Assembly: GCA_030323885.1 (NCBI GenBank)
Contig: CM059203.1
Span: forward strand, 2,542,001-2,606,000
Direction of reading: 5' to 3'
DNA from: Branchipolynoe longqiensis
Taxonomy: Eukaryota; Annelida; Polychaeta; Phyllodocida; Polynoidae
DNA: 64,000 bases
Numbering within the stretch: the first letter of the stretch is position 1; each line of letters begins with the position of its first letter. The translations under genes and the position numbers were made by a program. The notes beneath the pieces are model-generated. The model saw nothing but the letters and a program-made list of their open reading frames with translations, was not told the origin of the DNA and did not search any database. Shown here in pieces: positions 1-10,372 of the stretch.

Positions 1-60
1 AGCGGAGAGAATGTGCTTGGAGAGTGACTAATCCGCGAAGCACGGCAGGGAGTGAGCGAA

Positions 61-222
61 TCTAGGTCAAGGTCGGTGGTGGGAGTGGGTGGGGGGGACG
101 TCGAGGGAGAGGCGAGGGGGAAAAAGAGGGAGGGGAGGGTACATGGGGAAGGGGGGAGGGGAGGGAAGGGGAGGGGAAGGGCGGGGGGAGGGGGGAGGGG
201 GGAGGGGGGGGGGGGGAGCTAC
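61..222. repeat. G-rich polypurine tract
   Basis: The plus strand is almost entirely G and A with long G runs up to about 219. Open frames here are compositional. The rest of 1-490 holds no recognisable repeat or gene. Confidence 0.85.
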
Positions 223-491
223 CTGCTCGTGCAGTAATTACATGGGAGCGGCAGTAGGGCAGAATGTGAACATCTGTGAAGAGTAAAAATAGAATGTCAC
301 GACACTCCCCCCCCTCCCACACTTCCGGTGTCTCATAATGCGCAGAGAAAAATGGCTAATGAAATGTTTCTGTTAGTTAAGATAGAAATGTGAAATAGGC
401 CACTCGTGTGTCAGACGTTTACAGTGGACTTCACTGATCTTACATTCTACAAGAGAGGAGTTGCATCAATGGTTTGGGTTTGGTTTAGGAT

Positions 492-788
492 TTTGGAGTT
501 TTACGTCCTGGCAACATCTAATGTGTTATCCGGACGGGTACCGACTTGTGACAGTGCGCACTCATGGCGACAGTATATCCCGGCCCTACTGGGAAATGAG
601 GCCACCATGACCTGATATCCCACTGAGTCGCATTATCCTGACACTGAGCTAACCAGTCCTTGCATTCTCCTAGTAATGCCGAGCGCCAGGCTAGGAAGCA
701 ACAAGTATCAATGTTGAAAGTCATTGGTTTGAATCCCGATCTCCCGCACGGGAAGCCTGCGCTCTACCGATTCGGCCACCGCGCACGG
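492..788 (-). mobile_element. S1A SINE, near full length
   Basis: Read on the minus strand it runs from the tRNA-like head (GGTGGCCGAATCGGTAGAGC) through the conserved body to the tail ATGTTGCCAGGACGTAAAAC at about 500. The body carries the family landmarks: the stretch before CACTATAAAGT, the ATGAGTGTGCACTGTCACAA block and the terminal GTCCTGATATGACC-type block. Mutated but continuous. Confidence 0.85.
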
Positions 789-837
789 CGCATCACAGGT
801 AGTTGTGAGTAGGTGGTTTGTATCAGGCGCATAGATA

Positions 838-905
838 GGCTCACAGTTAGGACGCTTACACTGGAGTGGCAGACATGATGGTTCGAGTCCTGCTCTAGTC
901 GCCAT
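838..905 (+). mobile_element. tRNA-like fragment, unclassified
   Basis: A B-box-like GGTTCGAGTCC lies at 880-890, upstream of a CTCTAG segment resembling the 3' side of the S2 head. There is no convincing cloverleaf. It may be a decayed S2-type head. Confidence 0.3.
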
Positions 906-1011
906 GTTTCCATTTGTTGGCAACACTGTTATGACATTGGTGCTGTAACCAGGATTATATAGTTACATGAAGTATGATTGCACCTGTTTCCAAATATCAA
1001 TTTTTCAATAC

Positions 1012-1200
1012 GGGTATTCTGAGTTACGCTGGTCCCTCAGTAAGGACTGAAGATGAGACCCGGCATGCCAGATCACAGCTTCAGCTTACATGGCGGAAGG
1101 TGGCGGAGGTGAATAGACGTACACAAAGTGGTATTTTATTGAATGTAAAATATTTGCTACGATAATTTGACTGGAATAGACATTATGAACAAATGTATGG
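1012..1200 (+). mobile_element. S5 repeat, 3' part
   Basis: It matches the second half of the copy at 39168-39560, including the CAGTAAGGACTGAAG, CTTACATGGCGGAAGGTGG and AGTGGTATTTTA blocks. The tRNA-like head is absent. The short open frame over it is not supported as coding. Confidence 0.65.
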
Positions 1201-1300
1201 CAAGAAGCACACCAAGTTTGGTCATCGGTAGACGTGTGGTTATCGGTGCAAACTGAGTTTAAAGTATAGGGTCAATTGTGAAGGAGAGGGCTGGGAGTGG

Positions 1301-1586
1301 TTGGTTGGTTGTTGGAGTTTTACATCCTGGCAACATCTAAGGTCATATCAGAACGGGTACCGAGTTGTGACAGTGCACACTCATGCCGACTTCATAGTGC
1401 TGCCCCACTGAGAGACCAGGCTGACCTGGTATCCCACTAATAATGCCAAGGGCCTCGCTAGGAAGCGACAGGTATCAATTTTTAAGTCATTGCTTTGATT
1501 TGACCAGGGTTCGAACCTGTGGGTTCGAATGCCACGACCTACCAAAACGGGAGAGGAACGCTCAACTCAACCATCCCGTCTGGTCA
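1301..1586 (-). mobile_element. S1B SINE with internal deletion
   Basis: The B-type head is present on the minus strand, ending ACCAGACGGGATGG at 1586. About 50 bp of the body corresponding to the GGCTCAGTGTCAGGATAATG stretch is missing. The tail is of the A kind (CCAACAACCAACCAA), an exception to the usual pairing of head and tail. Confidence 0.8.
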
Positions 1587-1657
1587 ATTTAATACAACCT
1601 GTTTCTGATGAATGCTATTGTGTCAGAGATTTGACATGCTTGTGAACATTAATTTGG

Positions 1658-1926
1658 CATGTCAGACTCCTAATCTGAAGGTCAGTGGTTCGATTCCCCG
1701 TGCCCCACCTCTACCAATTTGGATTTCCACCGATGTGTACAACTTACAGCGTCATCAAAGGCCAGTTGCTCTCATACCATGTCTATGTGGTGTGGGAGGT
1801 TTAAAAATCCCTTGGGTCAGTAAAAGTGTAGGCTCGGGCTTTCTATCGACAAACTGTCTAATGGTGAAAACAAGTCTATTCAGGCTTATCTATGATAGGC
1901 ATTATAAATCTTCAAGAAAAAAACAA
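1658..1926 (+). mobile_element. S3 SINE, 5' truncated
   Basis: It starts near the GTCAGACTCCTAATCTGAAG segment of the head, carries a B box (GGTTCGATTCCC) and continues through the ACAGCGTCATCAAAGGCCAG and GTCTATGTGGTGTGGGAGG blocks to CTTCAAGAAAAAAAC. The A-box part of the head is lost. Confidence 0.8.
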
Positions 1927-1986
1927 TCTAATTTAGTCATTTAAATAAACGTTGCTTCACCGTAACCACGTAAGACAACACAAATG

Positions 1987-2330
1987 ACCGGACGCGGTGG
2001 ATGAATAGGTAGAGCGCAGGCTTCCTGTGCGGAAGGTCGGGAGTTCGAATCTTGGCCGATTCAAACCAATGACTCACCAAATTGATACTTGTCTACCTAG
2101 ACTGCTGCTCAGCATTACTAGGATAGGGCAAGGCGTGGTTAACTCAGTATCAGGATATTGTAACTGAGTGGGATATTAAGTCATGGTGCCAATGGACTGA
2201 TCGCCCAGTGAGGCAGTTCTATAAATTCGCCATGAGTGTGCACTGTCACAAGTCGGTACCCGTCCTGATATGACCATAGATGTTGCTAGAACGTAACACC
2301 CCAAACAAACAAACAAAGACAAACAAAGCA
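1987..2330 (+). mobile_element. S1A SINE, full length
   Basis: The head GACGCGGTGG...GTAGAGCGCAGG, B box GAGTTCGAATC and entire body are present. The tail is ACCCCAAACAAACAAACAAAG. Confidence 0.85.
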
Positions 2331-2357
2331 ACAAATATTACAATAAGCAACCTAATA

Positions 2358-2455
2358 CAGTATAACCCCATTAAACCAAACTTGAAGGGACCCTAGAAAT
2401 TTGTTTGGACTAACCGATCATTTGGTTTAACCGAGCTTGGTTTAACGGGGATGTA

Positions 2456-2458
<3 letters not shown>
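2358..2458. mobile_element. P1 pogo-like foldback MITE (101 bp)
   Basis: It begins CAGTATAACCCCATTAAACC and ends with the near complement GGTTTAACGGGGATGTACTG, flanked by TA. The two halves can form one hairpin. It equals the single-unit form of the composites at 13435-14533 and 60405-60919. Confidence 0.75.

Positions 2459-2495
<37 letters not shown>
2459..2495. repeat. (TA)n microsatellite
   Basis: An uninterrupted TA run directly abuts the TA flank of the P1 MITE, so it probably grew from the target-site TA. Confidence 0.95.
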
Positions 2496-2497
<2 letters not shown>

Positions 2498-2498
2498 C

Positions 2499-2968
2499 TT
2501 AAAGCGACTGTTACACCTCGCCGGATTGAGCAATGGACAGAATAGTCTAGTCTGGTTGTGTTCGGGCGTGATAAGTATCAAAACGTATTAAAATGTGTCA
2601 AAATGTTGCGATATCGAGTCAAAGGCCGCTGGACGAACGGACATGAAACGGACATGACACGGACATGAAACAGACATGAAACGGACATAAAACGGACATG
2701 AAAGGATAATCAATGGACCGTAAGCGGACTAAACGGACTCAAACTGGACAAGAAACGTAGACGTCAAATCTGGCGGCATCCGTTCCAAGTTGTGTGCATG
2801 TTCAAAACTTCTAATGGATCAGGCCGGATATCAATGGATATCAATGGATATGCAACGGATATGCAACGGATATGCAATGGACACAAACTGGACTTTTCCG
2901 GATATCAACAGACTTTGTTCGGTTTCTTTCCGTTTCCTCAATCCGGCGAGGTGTGACAGCGGCTTTAA
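2499..2968. mobile_element. M2 MITE, TTAA-flanked, with 11-bp minisatellite
   Basis: The ends are inverted (CGACTGTTACACCTCGCCGG at the left, complement of GGCGAGGTGTGACAGCGGC at the right) and TTAA is duplicated at both edges. Near 2640-2705 are about six units of an 11-bp ACATGAAACGG-type repeat, followed by degenerate ATCAATGGAT units. No transposase. The TTAA duplication is what piggyBac-type transposases make. Confidence 0.75.
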
Positions 2969-3017
2969 TGACAGAAACTCAGAACCACCGGACTGTGCAG
3001 CTTTAAGGGCTGCCGTG

Positions 3018-3522
3018 CCCGGTGTGGCGTGCTCAGCCATGTACCGTGTACCGTATCATTAGACTCAAACTCAAGGCATTGTCAATGGTCGTGAGTCACT
3101 AACCTTATAAATTTAGTATAATGTTTTTGGTAAAGATGTTTTCTATATGTGTACCAAGCGCTTTGTTTCTAGGTGGTGTGGTTTTAGAGATATTTCACTT
3201 TTCCTGGATTTTCTGTATGAAGATTGCTCACCACCATTGACAATGCCTTGAGTTTGACGGTACGCGCAGTGCAAAACATTAGTTTTAATCAAAATTAATA
3301 GAAATCAAGAAACCTAACCTTATAAATTTAATATAATCTTGTTGGTGAAGATGTTTTCTATATGTGTACCAAGCGATTTGTTAATAGGTGGTGTGGTTTT
3401 AGAGATATTTCACTTGTTCTGTATTTTCTGTATGAAGATTACTCACGACAATTGACAATGCCTTGAGTTTAAGTCTAATGACATGGCTGAGCACGGTACA
3501 TGGCTGAGCACGCCACACCGGG
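3018..3522. mobile_element. M3 element copy 1 with satellite-like core
   Basis: The terminal inverted repeats begin CCCGGTGTGGCGTGCTCAGC and are about 30 bp, with a duplicated GGCTGAGCACG near the right end. Inside lies a ~227-bp repeat unit with the landmarks ATTGACAATGCCTTGAGTTT and GTGGTTTTAGAGATATTTCAC. The left end has an inverted copy of the ATTGACAATGCC block. Non-coding. Confidence 0.7.
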
Positions 3523-3603
3523 TTCAGTTATTACACCTGAGGGGTTACATCACTCTTAATTAAAAATACTGCGACGCGCGCTTTGCCATCGCAACGTGGC
3601 GAC

Positions 3604-3637
3604 GTTGCCATGGCTACGCGGACGTTGCCATGGTGAC
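3604..3637. promoter_or_regulatory. pair of RFX X-box-like motifs
   Basis: GTTGCCATGGCTAC at 3604-3617 and GTTGCCATGGTGAC at 3624-3637 each differ by one base from the palindromic X-box form GTTNCCATGGNAAC, spaced 20 bp. Context is GC-richer than its surroundings. No gene is visible nearby, so function is unproven. Confidence 0.3.
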
Positions 3638-3969
3638 GTGGACGCGCGCCACGGCCAGGTAACTGATTAGAAAGTGCACACTCCTGCCGCCGAGCACTCG
3701 CCTGGGAAGTGCCATCAGGAAATTGACAAACACTGACGCGAATGTGACTCGCGGAATATTTGATTTTGAAATTTCTTATGTGAATACATTTACTGAAAGC
3801 TGCATCCAATGGAAATGTATTTTAATGACATTTACCGAGATTCTTGTTAAGGTTGTAAATGAATTTGATTCATATATATGAGATTTTTTGACTTTTTGGG
3901 GGTAAATGTATTTTGTTCATATATATCTTTTGTCAGTGCAGTAGCACTGGTCTTCCGACCGTAAGTGTC

Positions 3970-4276
3970 GTTCTCTGTGGCAGAGTGGTTAGAGTGTCTG
4001 ACTTTTTTCGAGGTCAGACTCCTACTCTGAAGGTCGGGGTTCGATTCCCTGTGCTCACCTCTACCAATTTGGATTTCCACCGCTGTGTATAACTTACAGC
4101 GTCATCAAAGGCCAGTTGCTCTCATACCATGTCTATGTGGTGTGGGAGGTAAAAAATCCCATGGGTCGGTAAGAGTGTAGACTCGGGCTTTCTATCAACA
4201 AACTGTCTAATGGTGAAAACAAGTCTATTCAGACGTATCCATGATATGCAGTATAAATCTTCAAGAACAAAAACAA
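3970..4276 (+). mobile_element. S3 SINE, full length
   Basis: A good reference copy. The tRNA-like head has A-box-like GTGGCAGAGTGGTTAGAGTG and B-box-like GGTTCGATTCCC separated by a segment that could form a long variable arm, as in Leu/Ser-type tRNAs. The body has the ACAGCGTCATCAAAGGCCAG block and the tail is A-rich (CAAGAACAAAAAC). An RNA polymerase III promoter is expected in such heads. Confidence 0.85.
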
Positions 4277-4325
4277 GGGAAAAAAAAGAAAAAGTGATCA
4301 ATATAATACAACCAGGTATATATTA

Positions 4326-4827
4326 GTGTCGTGGGGGTGATGAAAATGGGAAATACTGTGCCTAGAGCGGGACTCGAACCCACATCTCTTTGCATTCCGG
4401 GCCAGTGTGCTAACCATTACACCACCTAGGCTCCCTGATATCAACACACTCCCCACGCCTACCTGTCTATGTGGTTACTTGCCTGAGAGGTCAGTGCAGA
4501 CCCTACACTCGTCCCCCTGGAATTGTAAGTCTTGTAATGCTTACAATTACATACATACAGGCAATGCACTAACACATACATACACAGGGTAGGTTCAACA
4601 ACCATACAGCGCAAAGCTTGTACAGGATCCTGATCACGGCAACCAGTGTCGTGGGGGTGATGAAACTGGGAAATACTGTGCCTAGAGCGGGACTCGAACC
4701 CACATCTCTTTGCATTCCGGGCCAGTGTGCTAACCATTACACCACCTAGGCTCCTTGATATCAACACACTCCCCACGCCTACCTGTCTATGTGGTTACTT
4801 GCCTGAGAGGTCAGTGCAGACCACTAC
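4326..4827 (-). mobile_element. S2 SINE tandem dimer
   Basis: Read on the minus strand there is one complete ~320-bp unit followed by a second that stops at CACCCCCACGACACT. Each unit has TGGTGTAATGGTTAGCAC (A box) and GGTTCGAGTCCC (B box). The stop point matches that of the trimer at 47871-48687. Confidence 0.85.
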
Positions 4828-5172
4828 ATTAGTATTTACACAATTTTTATCAGATGGTTTAATCCTACATACCCAAGTTTAGACAGCCACATGGTGTCAA
4901 AAGAGGGGGTGGGGGTAGCAAAAGAATGACCACCCCCCCTTATCTCCCTCTCCGTCCACTAAAAAAAAACTCTACAAAGAAATCTTAATAAATAATTGCC
5001 TGGCTATTGGACACTGCCGCATCGAATTGCCAGAATTCTAATTACAACTTCTTTTAACATGAATTATTTCGGTAATAATAAACAAGTTTTAAAAAGTGAG
5101 GACACTAACCCAAGCAACCGATGATTCCCCGTTCCCACGAGAACTTTGTCGGTAAGAACTGTGGGTGTGAGC

Positions 5173-5490
5173 ACGGGATGCGGTGGCCGAATCGGTTAGA
5201 GCGCAGGGTTTGCGTGCGGAATGTCGGGAGTTAGCATCCTGGTCGAGTCAAACCAACGACTTACAAAATTGATACTTGCCACTACCTAGCTTAGGGCTCG
5301 GCATTAATAGGATATTGATAAGGACTGGTTAGCACAGGGTCATGATAATGTGGCTGATGTGGATGTCAGGTCATGGTGCCGATGGCCTGGTCTCCAAGTG
5401 GGGCAGGACTATGAAGTTGCAATGAGTGTGCACTGTCACAAGATGACCTTAGATGTTGCCAGGACGTAAAACTCCAACAACCAACCAACC
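5173..5490 (+). mobile_element. S1A SINE, full length
   Basis: The head is ACGGGATGCGGTGGCCGAAT and the B box is degraded (GGGAGTTAGCATCC). It is 27 bp shorter near the ...CACAAG|ATGACC junction, losing GTCGGTACCCGTCCTGAT. The tail is CTCCAACAACCAACCAACC. Confidence 0.85.
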
Positions 5491-5588
5491 TATTAAGTCG
5501 CGATGAGTGTGCACTAACATTTTGAAAAAGTGAGTATGTGGATGTTGTCTGTTAAAACCTGATGGAAATTAGTCGATGGTTGAAAAGG

Positions 5589-5885
5589 GTGGCGTTGGTA
5601 GATCGTGGGGTCGTGGGTTAGAACCGTGGTCGAGTCAAACCAATGACTTAACAATTTAGACTTGTCACTTCCTAGCCTGGTGCTCTGCATTATTAGGATA
5701 GCACAAGGACTGGTTGGCTCAGTGTCAGGATAATGTGACTGAGTGCCATATGGTGCTCGCGGCATGATTTCCCAGTGGGGCAGTATTATAAAGTCGCCAT
5801 GAGTGTGCACTGTCACAAGTCGATACCCATCATGATATAATCTTAGATGTTGCCAGGATGTAAAACTCCAACAAACAACCAACCG
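5589..5885 (+). mobile_element. S1B SINE, 5' truncated
   Basis: It starts inside the B-type head at GGCGTTGGTAGATCGTGGGG. The body is complete. Its 3' end is the first unit of the 84-bp tandem array that follows. Confidence 0.85.
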
Positions 5886-6048
5886 AATGTAGCAATCTCC
5901 AGTCGCATTAGCAGTCTGATATGACCTTAGATGTTGCCAGGATGTAAAACTCCAACAAACAACCAACCGAATGTAGCAATCTCCAGTCTCATTAGCAGTC
6001 TGATATGACCTTAGATGTTGCCAGGACGTGAAACTCCAACAACCAACC
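5833..6048 (+). repeat. 84-bp tandem repeat grown from a SINE tail
   Basis: Units begin TGATATAATCTTAG or TGATATGACCTTAG at 5833, 5917 and 6001, exactly 84 bp apart, with the third partial. Each holds the S1 terminal block (about 50 bp) plus a 34-bp spacer containing GCAATCTCCAGTC. Confidence 0.9.
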
Positions 6049-6051
6049 TAC

Positions 6052-6198
6052 CTGTCAAATTAACTCATATTTTCCGTTGATATGCCCCAAAAAAGAGCTT
6101 AATAAGTGCATCAGTATCTAAGCTTGTATATAGAATCAAATCTAGATGAGTGTTTTTGTTTTAAAATGTTGACACTTTCATCGGACTATGCAACTTTG
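6052..6198 (-). mobile_element. M1 MITE fragment
   Basis: It has the M1 internal block GCTTAATAAGTGCATCAGTA and the terminal CATCGGACTATGCAACTTT. The other half of the element is absent. Confidence 0.75.
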
Positions 6199-6293
6199 AT
6201 TACTGACTTGTGTGTGTCATTTCAGGTGTGAGAAGACACAGGTGTGAATCCTGGATGGGAATCTACAGGTAGGTGGCGTCTTTGATAGCGTAA

Positions 6294-6572
6294 GGCCGTG
6301 TATCCATAGACTGTTTTGGCATGTTCCCTTGTTCTGTGTTCGGTTGTGACCTTGTGATGTGCCACACAGACAATGAACCTGTGTTTTGCTTAGTGGTCGT
6401 TTCCATTGGTTGGACCCAGGGACCGTATGGCCTTGTGCACGGCACATGTGACATACTGACCGGGAACATAGAGAATGAACATGTTCATTGTCAGTGTGGC
6501 ATGTCATAATGTCACAAGTGAACACGAAACAAGGGAACACGCGACAATGGAACAGTCTATGGACACACGGCC
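6294..6572. mobile_element. short MITE with ~20-bp inverted ends
   Basis: The left end GGCCGTGTATCCATAGACTG is matched by the complement of AGTCTATGGACACACGGCC at the right. Further inverted matches (GTTCCC / GGGAAC, ATGTTCATTGTC / GACAATGAAC) extend inward. Open frames on both strands across it are palindrome artefacts. Confidence 0.7.
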
Positions 6573-7180
6573 ACCAAGAGTAGTATATGCACTGCATGCC
6601 TTATCGCTTCCAATATCACAGTTCCCTATATGATATCCATTGGAGATGAACGGGTATCGGAAGTATGCAAATAAAAGCCGATAAACACTCTGTGCAATAT
6701 GACACTGACAGAGCATGCGCATGAGCAAAGACTAGGCATGTACAGAAAATTACCCATGTCACCCTCCGACCAACATGCACAATCCATACAGATTGATTTC
6801 CTTTTCCATTTTGGGGGGGTTTCAATTATATTTGTGTACATAGTTAACATTTGTAATACCCTGTACCCATGCAATTAGTGTTTTAATCGATACATAATAT
6901 GTTAATTGGGGGGGGGTCTTGTTTTGTTTTTGTTACACCGAATGTCTCTCTCGCGCCTATAATTCCATATTATTCAATAACATTTAATATTGTATATTAT
7001 GTATAGCAAAATACAATTACACTGGCTCCTGACGCAGCACTGGCTTATTAACACTACACATATGTATTACCACTAATTACTAATATTGCATTACCTCAAT
7101 CAGACCACCACAGGTCTGATATGACACTTGTGTATCCACTTGTGTGGTTAGTTGTGAGGGGTTGAGCTCTGTCTGCATTT
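6573..7180. other. no gene or recognised repeat
   Basis: AT-rich sequence with short G runs at about 6815 and 6907. Nothing recognisable on either strand. Confidence 0.6.
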
Positions 7181-7270
7181 TTTCTTTTTCTATCGATTCT
7201 ACTCGAACCTTGTCTCGCCTGAGCGAGCATGCAAAGTGCCAGCCTCCGTTTCTGTCACTCAACTGACAAC

Positions 7271-7334
7271 GGGGCGTGGCTAGGGGGCGTGGCCTGGGAA
7301 GCGTCGCCAGGGAAGCGTAGCCAGGGGGCGGGCC
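7271..7334. promoter_or_regulatory. GC-box cluster
   Basis: Sp1/KLF-like motifs GGGGCGTGGC (7271-7280), GGGGGCGTGGCC (about 7283-7293) and GGGGGCGGGCC (7324-7334) sit within about 65 bp. CpGs are more frequent than in flanking DNA. No downstream gene was found, so this is only a promoter-like signature. Confidence 0.3.
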
Positions 7335-7364
7335 TTCGACGGGCAGGGTGGGCGGGGCTATAGG

Positions 7365-7650
7365 GAGGGAGGTGGAATGGGAGGAGGATGGGTGGGAAGG
7401 ACAGAGGTGTGTGAGGGAGGGGAGGATGGAGAGGAGAGGAGAGGGAGGGTGGAGAGGAGGGATGAGGAGAGGAGGGGTGTGGGGGAGCAGAGGAGGGGTG
7501 GGTGTGAGAGGGGGAGGGAGGGAGGGGGAGGGTGGATAAGAGTGGGGAGAGGAGGGGGGAGGGTGGAGAGAGGGGGGAGTAGAGGAGGGGTGGGGATGAG
7601 GAGAGGAGGGGTGGGGGGTGAGAGGGGGAGGGAGGGCCACAAGGTCATTT
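7365..7650. repeat. polypurine GGA/GGGA tract
   Basis: Almost only G and A with T on the plus strand. Pro/Ser-rich open frames on the minus strand come from the missing stop codons and are not genes. Confidence 0.9.
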
Positions 7651-7720
7651 CCGGAGTGACAGTCACTGAGCGATAATAGGGAACGCCAGCTCCGCTCCAC
7701 CCCTCCCTCCCCACAGTCCA

Positions 7721-7748
7721 GTCACGTGACCTAGAATCGTCACGTGAC
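7721..7748. promoter_or_regulatory. two GTCACGTGAC palindromes
   Basis: Identical 10-bp E-box palindromes (CACGTG core, bHLH-type site) occur at 7721-7730 and 7739-7748, 18 bp apart, just beyond the polypurine tract and GC boxes. Confidence 0.4.
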
Positions 7749-7871
7749 AAGGATGTGTCGAAGCGACACAAGAGCGGCGAGTTGGGGGTGGGAGGTTGGG
7801 AGGGGGTGTATTTTTGTTGTCTACCCTCCTCTTCTACTGTTTCTTCTACTATTTCTATTTAATGAGAGGAT

Positions 7872-8226
7872 TTAAAGTTGCGTAGTCCGATGGTTTTGAA
7901 TTTCTGTATTTTTTCTGAGATAAATATATAAGATCAGTCACTAGTATCTACTTTACATTAGTTCAAAGTTATTTGTATTTTAAATGGTAAACTTTTGAGA
8001 TATTTTGAGTGCAAACATGGAAAATTAGTTTTGGCAAGCATCCCAAAACTCTGAAACCATAGACTTCTGCAGTAACAGGTTCTGTTAAATTGACTCAGTA
8101 TTGGCTTCTACGCAGAAACAAATGCTTAATAAGTACATCAGTATCTAAGTTAGATATGTCAAATCAAATCTAGGTAATTGGTTTGGTTTTGAAAATTTGA
8201 TATTTCATCGGACTATGCAGCTTTAA
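7872..8226 (-). mobile_element. M1 MITE, full length
   Basis: TTAA is present at both edges. Ends are AAAGTTGCGTAGTCCGATGG and the complement of CATCGGACTATGCAGCTTT. Orientation is opposite to the copy at 63561. Non-coding. Confidence 0.85.
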
Positions 8227-8434
8227 CTAAATTTACTGGCAGGATTAATCAGCAAAAATAGCGGTTAAATCCACATTTACTATTATAAAATGATTCCTGC
8301 AAATAATGGAAAAGGGGCAACGAACATGTTTAACATTGAATATAATTAACCTACTGTAAAAATACTATAATAATGTTCCTTTTGGGATCTATGCATTCCA
8401 GTTAGCGTTTTGCAATCGAGATTGTCATGTTCTG

Positions 8435-8735
8435 TGCTTGAAGATTTATACTGCCTATTATGGATAAGTCTGAATAGACTAGTTTTCACCATTAGACAGT
8501 TTGTCGATAGAAAGCCCAAGCCTACACTTTTACCGACCCAAGGGATTTTTAACCTCCCACACCACATAGACATGGTATGAGAGCAACTGGCCTTTGATGA
8601 CGCTGTAAGTTATACACAGAGGTGGAAATCCAAATTGGCAGAGGTGGGGGCACAGGGAATCGAACCACCAACCTTCAGATTAGGAGTCTGACCTAGAAAG
8701 AAGTCAGACACTCTAACCACTCCGCCACAGAGAAC
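8435..8735 (-). mobile_element. S3 SINE, full length
   Basis: On the minus strand it runs from TTCTCTGTGGCGGAGTGGTT, through a B box and the standard body, to a CTTCAAGCACAG tail. Confidence 0.85.
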
Positions 8736-8746
8736 ACCACGTTCTG

Positions 8747-8770
8747 TGACGTCATGATGTGGGTCACGTG
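8747..8770. promoter_or_regulatory. CRE plus E-box motif pair
   Basis: A TGACGTCA palindrome (CRE) is at 8747-8754 and GTCACGTG at 8763-8770. The same pairing occurs at 40657-40714 and 46691-46764. Confidence 0.35.
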
Positions 8771-9111
8771 GTTTAAATAAGTTGAAGATGAATTATCATT
8801 AGAGCAGTGCTTCTTAAACTGCTGAAGTGTTCACCCAAGGGTGAGTCAAGTTATTTTGGGATGAATGGAATTAGAGGGATGACTTTCCAAAAACTTAAGA
8901 AAATTTAGTGAAGGGTTAATGAAATTCTGCGATAAAGACTTTGTGAAACAGTTTAAGAATCTCCGCAGGTCTCTTATTCCAAAAGGAATCACTGCACCGT
9001 TTTCAGAGGCGTTTCACTATTTCATATTTAATTTTCAGTTCCTTGTTTTGTTTCTGATTTTGTCGTTGCTTTGTTTAATTATTTTGCCAGTCCTTTCATC
9101 AATGCACCATA
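8771..9111. other. no gene or recognised repeat
   Basis: AT-rich sequence. The 169-codon plus-strand open frame that begins at 8919 runs into S1 fragments and C-rich sequence, so I do not accept it as a gene. Confidence 0.5.
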
Positions 9112-9152
9112 AATGTTGCCAGGACGTCAAACCCCCAAACAATCAACAACAA
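9112..9152 (+). mobile_element. S1 tail fragment
   Basis: Only the terminal ATGTTGCCAGGACGTCAAAC block and an AAACAATCAACAAC tail remain. Confidence 0.7.
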
Positions 9153-9372
9153 CATCTGGTATTTGAGAGATACTTCAATGCTAATTTACTATTCCCGAAG
9201 CGTGTGAAAGGGGATTTCCTTAGCAAAAACTGCAGATTGCTCAGCGTAACCCTTGATAAAAGTCCACCCCGTCATCCAGCGCCTTTACCCCTCCCTCCCT
9301 GCCCCCAACCCTTCCTTCATCCTCCCTTACCGCTCTCTTCTCCTTGTAGTGTCTCCGTCATTCCTCCTCTCA

Positions 9373-9702
9373 CCAGGTGCGGTGGTCTAATAGATAGAGC
9401 GTGGGCTTCGCTTGCGGAAGGTCGGTAGTTGGGTTCCCAGCCGAGTCAAAACAATGACGTTAAAATTTATATTTGTCGCTTCCTATCCAGGCGCTCGGCA
9501 TTAATAGAATATGGCAAGGACTGGTTGGCTCAGTGTCAGGATAATGTGACTGAGTGGGATATTGGGTCATGGTACCGTTGGCTTGATTTTCCAGTGGGTC
9601 AGCACTATAAAGTCACCATGAGTGTGCACTGTCACAAGTTGGTGCCTGTCGTGATATGACCTTAGATATTGCTAGGACATAAACAACAAACAAACAAAAC
9701 AA
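9373..9702 (+). mobile_element. S1A SINE, full length
   Basis: The A-type head (GTGCGGTGGTCTAATAGATA) is joined to a CAACAAACAAAC tail, an exception to the A-head/CCAACAACC-tail pairing. Confidence 0.85.
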
Positions 9703-9902
9703 AATTCCTCCTCTCATCCCCGCTGCCTTTCCCCTTCCCCTCCCTACACCATCGTTTCCCCTACTGTTCCCTCCCCCTCCTACCTTTACCAATCCCCCTT
9801 CAGTGCCCCTTCCCATCTCCTACCTTTACCAACCCCCCTTCAGTGCCCCTTCCCCATCTCCACAACCCCCTCCCCCAAACCCCCCTCCCACCCCAAGCCC
9901 AA
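9703..9902. repeat. C-rich polypyrimidine tract
   Basis: Directly follows the S1 tail. It includes a near-tandem 40-bp duplication (CCTACCTTTACCAA...CAGTGCCCCTTCC), seen at about 9780 and 9820. Confidence 0.85.
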
Positions 9903-10141
9903 AAGGTCAATACGAGGTCGATACGGATAGGAGTCTGGACCCGATTACAATGACCTAAATCTGGCACGGTGCATTGTGGGAAGATGACATTGCCGAGCAA
10001 TTCGCACAGAGCATGCACAGACACTGAGACATACCGGAAACGGAACTCCAATATCCGCGTCCCTCAAACCGAGACAAGTACTATATATATCTACACGCAG
10101 TTTGAGGTGTCCAGATCTTAGATATCTCGTTGGTATTTCCA

Positions 10142-10372
10142 AAAGAGGATTTCCACCACAACTCGCCCTCTGGCGGCAGTGGAAGAACTAATGTTGTGGG
10201 TAGAACTAGAAACTGATCGTGCAGTATGCTATGTAGAAAATGTCTTATTATTATAGAGGATTTCCACTACAAACCCACATTGAAACAGCAGTTGGAGAAG
10301 TACTGTTATGGGTAGTAGTTCATTGTGCAGCCTGCTCTGTGGTAAAGGTCTTATAGAGGATTTCCAGTACTA
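10142..10372 (+). repeat. dispersed repeat with GAGGATTTCCACTAC units
   Basis: A segment of about 80-100 bp (GAGGATTTCCACYAC...AACCCACATT...GTATTGTTATGGGTAGTAG) occurs two to three times here and again at 11885-12082. No TIR or tRNA head was seen. Confidence 0.5.

Noticed and set aside
5514..5966. 150-codon minus-strand frame, and many 60-110-codon frames reading LATSKVISGRVPTCDSAHSW
   Set aside because: This is the translation of the S1 SINE on its reverse strand and recurs wherever S1 lies in that orientation.
6217..6597. Cys/His-rich 126-codon frame resembling a zinc-binding protein
   Set aside because: It lies across a MITE whose inverted ends produce mirrored frames on both strands.
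8919..9428. 169-codon frame with a hydrophobic segment
   Set aside because: The hydrophobic part is AT-rich DNA. The frame then reads through an S1 tail fragment (9112-9152), a C-rich tract and an S1 head, so it is not a coherent protein.
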